64,000 nucleotides of DNA, taken from positions 2,344,501 through 2,408,500 of the forward strand of contig JAZARR010000082.1 of assembly GCA_037389465.1 (NCBI GenBank). The letters are read 5' to 3'. Positions within the stretch are counted from its first letter, which is position 1, and each line of letters starts with the position of its first letter. This document shows positions 45,532 through 64,000 of the stretch, piece by piece. The DNA is from Baylisascaris procyonis. Lineage: Eukaryota; Nematoda; Chromadorea; Rhabditida; Ascarididae. The notes under the pieces are model-generated. The model did no database searches, was not told the origin of the DNA, and saw nothing but the letters and a program-made list of their open reading frames with translations. The position numbers and the translations under genes were made by a program.

Positions 45532-46935
45532 TTAAGATATAGCTTTGGGCAAGTTTTCCTGGAATTCAACTTCGTCCAGGACACCGGATTGCGACGAGGG
45601 GCGACGTACTACATACCAATTCCGTTGTTTTGAAGTGTAGAGGATGGAGATAGCGCCCAATACCACTGTTTGCAGCATTAATGGGAAGTCCGCGGCTATA
45701 CATACCTCACATTTGTGGAGACTGAAGAACGTTGTGTGTTTAGCATAATATCCTTGTATGTTAGGAGTGGCTGGTGTAGGTGACTCCCTACATTTCAACA
45801 CTCAAGTGGCTGCGAAAATTCCTACTGATATGTTTCAAAGCATTTGAAAAACAGTGTTGTGGGCTCCTTTTCTCCCAGCATCATACTGCGTTGTGACATG
45901 ATTTGTGTCCACAAGGGTTCCCAAATAACTGCTGAACTCCGTAGACGTGCGTTTTGAGGCTCGAATTCTCAAAAATCCATTACCAAACCTGCATGGCTGC
46001 TTAGTTCGTTATAGCAGTGCATAATTATAGTCTTTGACTTCAAAAAAAAAACCGAAGTTGCGCTTCAAAAATATTTTGTACGATTTGGTGGTGATATGAC
46101 GGTTGAGGGTAGTGTGGACACTCATGTTCGCAGGAAAGCCGTCTCCCATCGAGCACCCACATGCAGTTTTGGGCCACAAGGGTAGTTTTACAAAGGTGTC
46201 TGATGCTGCAGCGTAGGTGTTGGGCATCATTTGGAACCTTCTGATGTGCACTCCTACATCCCTTTTCCAGTTGCTACCACTTTCCTAGTCTCTATAAGAG
46301 AGTGTGTTACCCATCGCTCTGTTGTACAGTATGGAAGCGCTTGCATTGGTATCTACCCTGTCAAGTTTTAGCACACTTCGAGCAGTTGCTGCAGTAATTG
46401 CGTAAAAGTCCCCTGCGTCCAAAGTTTCTGCCGTGCAACCTCGAATGAAGCCCTCTATCACAGCAGAGGACTTGAAAATGGTATTATGAGCTCTTACATT
46501 CACTGGGTTGTCCGTTTGATGATGCACATATCAATATGTTTCAAATACTTCTCCAGCACCTCCACACGTTTCAAGAAAGGCGTGCACCTCGCTTTTTCTG
46601 CTCTTTAAAAGAGATTTGAGATGTTTTACCCTCATTTCTTCTTCGGTATGCAGCCTCCAGATTGCACGATATTTAAGTTGTGGAACGAGAAGAATGAGTA
46701 TTACAAGTATCCAGTTTGTTCCACTCACGATTCTGAAGAGTCATTACGCCACTCCTTATAGGGACTTGGGCGGCGCCTAACGCTCCAAATCCGTACGTTT
46801 AGCAGAAACTCATCCAAAATCCTAAGGACATAAAGCCGAGGAACAGACCGTAACTGATGTTCAGCGAGGTTCCACAGCCCTGTAGATTCCGGAAGGTTCG
46901 AAACGACTGATTATGAGAAATGGTCCCATCATAGC
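45532..46935 (-). pseudogene. Chain of broken minus-strand frames, probable decayed gene or transposon
   Basis: Minus-strand frames follow one another with small gaps and frame changes: 46.93-46.79 kb (DLGYDGTISHNQSF and on to LGFMSLGFWMSFC, stop) after a good acceptor TTTCCACAG at 46936, then 46531-46728 with a membrane-like WILVILILLVPQL, 46285-46527, 46009-46251 and 45532-45801. The density of open frames on one strand exceeds the surroundings and suggests a once-continuous membrane protein or element. No domain was recognised. Conserved real exons with small introns are the alternative. Confidence 0.35.
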
Positions 46936-47876
46936 CCAGATCTGTGGAAACAAAGAAGGTATAAGCAAATTTTATTGATGAATGAAAAAAAACAACAACA
47001 AAGTTTCAACTGATAGATCTTTGATGCATTTGTTTTTTGTGTAGGGTAACGCATTCGAGGCTGTTCTCTAGATGCGCTATTCTGTCCCTAGAGTAGTCAA
47101 CTAATCAGACAGTTCCATATAAGTTATTAAGTGATAAGATATGTGAAATAACGCCCTCACGTCCGACCGCTGGCATAAATTCCCTACAAGAAACTTTACC
47201 ACCCAGCTGGCAACTGCAAAATATGTGCAAGTTTTCTAGTACGTTTAATTGTCTAAAATATCTTTCCGAGTGGACTTCAACTGGAAAAAGCTGGTAAGAG
47301 GAAAGGCTACCGTGTAGATGGGTGGCTTCTGAATTGAAACTATTAAACAAACTAACATGCATGCTATCAAACAGACACGAGTTTGTCATTTTACATATGC
47401 AAATTCGCAAATGCGTATAAAAAAGTACACCCCGTTTTGCAAATATTATCCGACGTTTCAATACTCGAAAATAAATGCATCAAAATCGTAAACGGAGGTG
47501 AGAGCAATTTTAATGATTCTTTGGGAGTACAACACCGAGAAGAACAAACCAGACATATGTTAACCAATAGAAACCAATGTAACTGAAGAAGTGCTCGTTC
47601 AGGCCCGAATATCTCGGCTGCTCTCCATTCAAAAATCAACTTTTCTATTCATTTGATTTGAAAGCACTTAAAGACTTTGAAAAGTATATTACTGCCGACA
47701 AAACATCCTTTCTTTGCATTACCTCATTAAAATTCTAGAAGTCCTTGTCGCAACAGACAATATAGGAAAATTCACAGAGCGCAAGGAAGCGAGCATAACA
47801 AAAAACAAGAAAAGCTGCCCTAGAGTAAGCTCATTGTAGCATCCCTACATAAAACAACAAACCAATCAAATACCGC
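46936..47876. other. Intergenic stretch
   Basis: AT-rich; minus-strand frames at 47105-47461 and 47391-47639 overlap and lack recognisable features. No RNA gene was seen. Confidence 0.35.
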
Positions 47877-48180
47877 TAAAACCCCATGAGACGAACTAAA
47901 CGTAACCACTGCAGCTTCAAACCGCGTCACGGACTGGGCCGTCTTTATATCTTTTTTAACTTTCCTCCCCTCATTTTCTAGGAAATTTTTGATCAAGGCC
48001 AAATCCGAAAAGCTCTAGACCAGATCCATATCTTCCATGCTAACAGGTATCGTAAAATCCCTTAAAACGAAATAAGCCTAACTACTACAGTTCTAAATCG
48101 TATCACGGTCCATCCTTATATGTTTTCGAACTTCCCTTCCCTCATCCTCTAAAGACATTTTTTATAATCGGCTCGAAAGG
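47877..48180 (-). repeat. Degraded tandem duplication of the tRNA-synthetase gene's 3' end
   Basis: Two diverged copies of a 120-bp flank (47877-47997 and 48055-48180) bracket a 45-base segment at about 48008-48052. That segment on the minus strand parallels TACGGTACCTGT..GGATATGG..TTGGTCTAGAGCGTTTT of the last exon of the synthetase. In the copy the codon after Cys is TAG, so it is not functional. The copy lacks the final part of the exon, so it is a partial, internally deleted duplicate. Confidence 0.65.
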
Positions 48181-48225
48181 TCATGGGAATCCAAATATCG
48201 GCTTGGGAGCGTGACCATGCTTGCT

Positions 48226-55053
<6,828 letters not shown>

Positions 55054-55066
55054 CCTGAATAAATGC
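55054..55066 (-). promoter_or_regulatory. 3' splice acceptor next to the start codon, probable trans-splice site
   Basis: On the minus strand CATTTATTCAG is followed by a single G and then the ATG of the synthetase. As with the exonuclease gene, this points to spliced-leader addition directly before the initiator. Confidence 0.6.
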
Positions 55067-55810
<744 letters not shown>

Positions 55811-58414
55811 AATTCGAGGTCGGGTGCGGCGCCGGTGACTACCGAGACCACACTTTACTGGGTTTGAAGTTCCAAGACTAGGCTTAACCGGAGGATTTAA
55901 TATACTAAAATTAAAATAACGCATCGCAAAGTCTCCTTGAAACACTAGCTGAACGTCTATAAAAGCTTTTCGGAAAAGCAATTAGAACAGCCCTATACCG
56001 TAATTAAAAGATTTCCCTAATCCCCTAATTGATGAATAATAAATGAATTCATAAGTTTTAGTGAAAAAAAATTGAGGACATCATAGACAAACTGATGGCC
56101 TATATGACACCCACCGAGGATACGTCCAATCGTCGACAATACTCGAACAATGAATATAACATTCATGGTGTGAATAGAAGCGATAGTGATTTTAAATAAA
56201 ATTTTTCCATTTGCCGGACTAAAATATTTTGCATCTTTTGGCGTGCAGGTCACACGGACGAAATGATAAAACCCAATGGCGACTATCCACCCGCCTCCCT
56301 TCCCCACTAACCTATGGAAGAACCCACATCCAACAGTCAGCTCACTGCACAACTAATCAACGTTCATGCCAATTTCAGTGCGTCGTTGCTAAGCTGGAAG
56401 CAAGATTGCACAAGTACCGTTGCTGGTTGAAACAGTCGTTGTGGGATACATTATAGAATGCAACAGCTCTCTACCTACCAGTCGTGATTACGAAAGTGAA
56501 AACTGCTTCTTGAAGATCACCTTTATCTATCCTGTGGGCACCCCACATAAGATTCGTTGATTTGGACCACAAAGGTCGTTATTGCGAGAGCATCAAAGCT
56601 GAGAAGTTCCCGCCTCAGCGGAGGATTTTTTAAATCAAGTCTCTTCTGCGGGGTATGGGCCTCCCGCATGAAATACTTGATTTGCGAGCTCCAGCGGGTT
56701 TTGCCTAGGTTCCCTCATCTGTGTAAAGGATGTTGGAAACGTGGTCCAACTTTCGCAAGTTGAAACAAATTCCATATAGCAAGGAAACTCCATGAATTTT
56801 TTCCTTCTAAGTAGCATCTTTTTTTTTGATCATTTTCAGATACCTTCTACTTTTTTGCCTCTTCAACTAACAACATTTCTTCTCGCTTTTAAATAATACT
56901 TTCCACCTTTAAATATTTAATTTTACGAGCACAAATTCAAAAAAAAAGAAAAAAAACTTCTGTTTCTTCAATCAGAGATAAAAGGGGAATTTCCAAAATG
57001 CTCATAATAAAGTTGGCATAATAGCAAATATTGCATTCATCTTAGAATATTTGATCTTTGCAGCGAGATGTGAGGATAACACTCGAAACAGCTAATCCTT
57101 GTTTATTGATGTTGCGTGCATCTCACACATTTCTTTTCGCTTATTTTAATAGCTTCCTTCATAGCGTATGATGCTTTTGAATTTAACTTTGAATGCCCCT
57201 TCTGTTGCTATGCATCTGCAACGATAGATCATCGAAGTCATCATTGGAGAGCCCTCTTTATGCGTTATTATTCGTCTAATTGAGGTTTGCAGTTGCATCT
57301 TCATTCGTCAACTTATCACTAGGTCATTAATTTACAACGATGCGGCCAACAAATAAAATTCATAACGATGCGATACAGACATTGTCATTTAGTTCGAGTT
57401 TTTTGAATATCTTTTAAGGATTTCAGCTGCTGCTAAAATTTGATTTCTTTTTTTTTTTTCTTATTATATTTGTGCATATTTATTGAGCATTGTTACTTAT
57501 GAATTAATTAGCTAATATTTACTTAAATCTTCATTAATCTTCCTTAATCAATTCTTACTTCACTTCTATTATCGATTGTGTGTAGCAGATGACTATAATC
57601 AACGAACAGTTGCAAGAAACCGTATAGTGTTTAGGTCGATTATATTAGAAAAATAAACATATGAAAATCAAATGCGATAATATTTCACGCCACCTTCACT
57701 TCATCAAAAGTTTCACCTCTGGTCGAGCTGATAAGCGTTATGCTTATTGGGCACATCGATGTTAAATTCTTCTTTCCATTACGCTTGGAATCTTCGACCA
57801 ATTTATTTACCGTAAGCAGAAAGTAGACAATATCGTACCACAACAACACTTTTTCATAGTGTTTTTTCTTCGACGTGTAATTAATTGTCAATATTCCACA
57901 AAATCTCCTGAGAAAGTCATATGTCTTTTTCGTTGCAATCTTTTTTATAAAATATTTTAAACGAGGAAGCGGAAACCAGTTTATCTCAGAAATACTTTGA
58001 AGGAAAATAAATAACCTTTCTTAAGGGCAAAACTTTGGTTCACAGAGAAATCAAAAATCAAAATTTCATTTGCAATCGCTAAAATTCGCTTGAGAAAGTT
58101 TATAAAGATTTGAAAATCGATGTGTATTTTTGCGTTGAACGATGAATTCCACTTGTTTATTTGAGCTTGTCATATTGAATAAATCGATCCGAGGTTTTTA
58201 TTTACTTCATTTCAGCTAACAAAATGTTCCTTTGAGAAATCTCTGAATTTTTTCTTCTTTTTAAATGCAAAAAACTGCACTAGCTGTATTAATCACCCTT
58301 CCACTTTCGAGGTGAAATGGGACAAGAGAACACGATTCCAGTACCCATCCTCCTCACATGCCTTCTTAGCTGTCCGGTTGCTGTGTAACGGTTTGGGTGG
58401 TTTCTCTTGAGGCT
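55811..58414. other. No gene seen
   Basis: AT-rich except for a patch at 56570-56720 containing the inverted pair AAATCAAG / CTTGATTT around TCTTCTGCGGGGTATGGG, perhaps the end of a small transposon. Short frames on both strands show no domain. Confidence 0.35.
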
Positions 58415-58868
58415 TGTTAGGTGCTGTGTGGAGCCGACACAATAAGAGGGGTTAAAATTTTATCAAACCTTAAAACAAATTTGCAAGGAAGAACAACCAC
58501 AAAAAAGGGGAGATCGGGAGATGGGGAAATGATGAACACTAGCCCCCAACAGGGCTTCGACATTATCCGTAGTGCCCCCTTCCACGACCTCCGACGACCA
58601 GCGACCTCAGCATAGTGCTCCATGCTGACATGCTTGCAACACCTCGAACCCGAGTAGATGACACACGCTGACTCCGCAAGCAAATGCACTCTCCTTTTAT
58701 ACATCCCGAGTTTTGTCTCAAAGCATTTATAGATAATTTGTTCTACCTTGAGATCATCAAGGCATTTAGACGGCTTGATTTGTTGGGCAGACGGCTTGAT
58801 CTGTCGGACAGCTGTGCAAGAAGGGAGTTGATCTGCATTCTGCCGATCTCCCTTACATGTCCCTTACA
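58415..58868 (-). mobile_element. Candidate solo LTR
   Basis: About 454 bp, richer in G and C than its flanks. Plus-strand ends are TGTTAGGTGC and CCCTTACA, giving TG..CA termini. On the minus strand a strong core promoter, GTATAAAAGG, lies at about 58694-58703 and is followed some 30 bases later by a GGAGTCAGC patch. Its interior frame of 95 codons shows no domain. No clean target duplication was found (GGCT before, GCTG after) and no AATAAA is visible, so a promoter of an unrelated gene remains possible. Confidence 0.38.

Positions 58869-64000
<5,132 letters not shown>

Overview
The window looks like AT-rich nuclear DNA of a nematode. Coding sequence is sparse and split by long introns with GT..AG ends. 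The two complete host genes each have a 3' splice acceptor 1-4 bases before the start codon, which fits spliced-leader trans-splicing. A BEL/Pao retrotransposon and long (TA)n tracts are present. A large-intron parasite such as an ascaridoid would fit, but that placement is inference.

Left part (about 2-13.8 kb, + strand): a 14-exon gene for a MUT-7/EXD3/Nibbler-type DEDDy 3'-5' exonuclease. I assembled it by matching intron phases; the exons sum to 777 codons including the stop. Between 17.2 and 21.7 kb there are a few less certain + strand exons, including a likely last exon of a membrane protein, and a candidate solo LTR.

Middle (27.9-39.6 kb): the 3' exons of an unrecognised + strand gene. 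Its first visible intron holds a complete antisense BEL/Pao retrotransposon, 8,153 bp long. The two 1,144-bp LTRs show no difference by eye, the element is flanked by a 5-bp ATATA duplication, the PBS abuts the 5' LTR, and one 1,906-codon gag-pol frame is intact. This points to a very recent insertion.

Right part: 39.6-48 kb is gene-poor, with decayed coding fragments, hairpins and a G-run tract. From 55.05 down to 48.23 kb on the - strand lies a complete 11-exon cytosolic asparaginyl-tRNA synthetase gene. A degraded tandem copy of its last exon lies just beyond its 3' end. From 55.1 kb to the end I see no host gene, only (TA)n microsatellites and one candidate solo LTR.

The two host genes act in different processes: small-RNA 3' trimming or silencing, and translation. 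No operon or joint pathway is indicated. The most notable items are the young BEL/Pao insertion in a host intron, three hairpins (two of them precursor-miRNA-like), the degraded duplicate of the tRNA-synthetase exon, and the acidic insert that splits the exonuclease domain.
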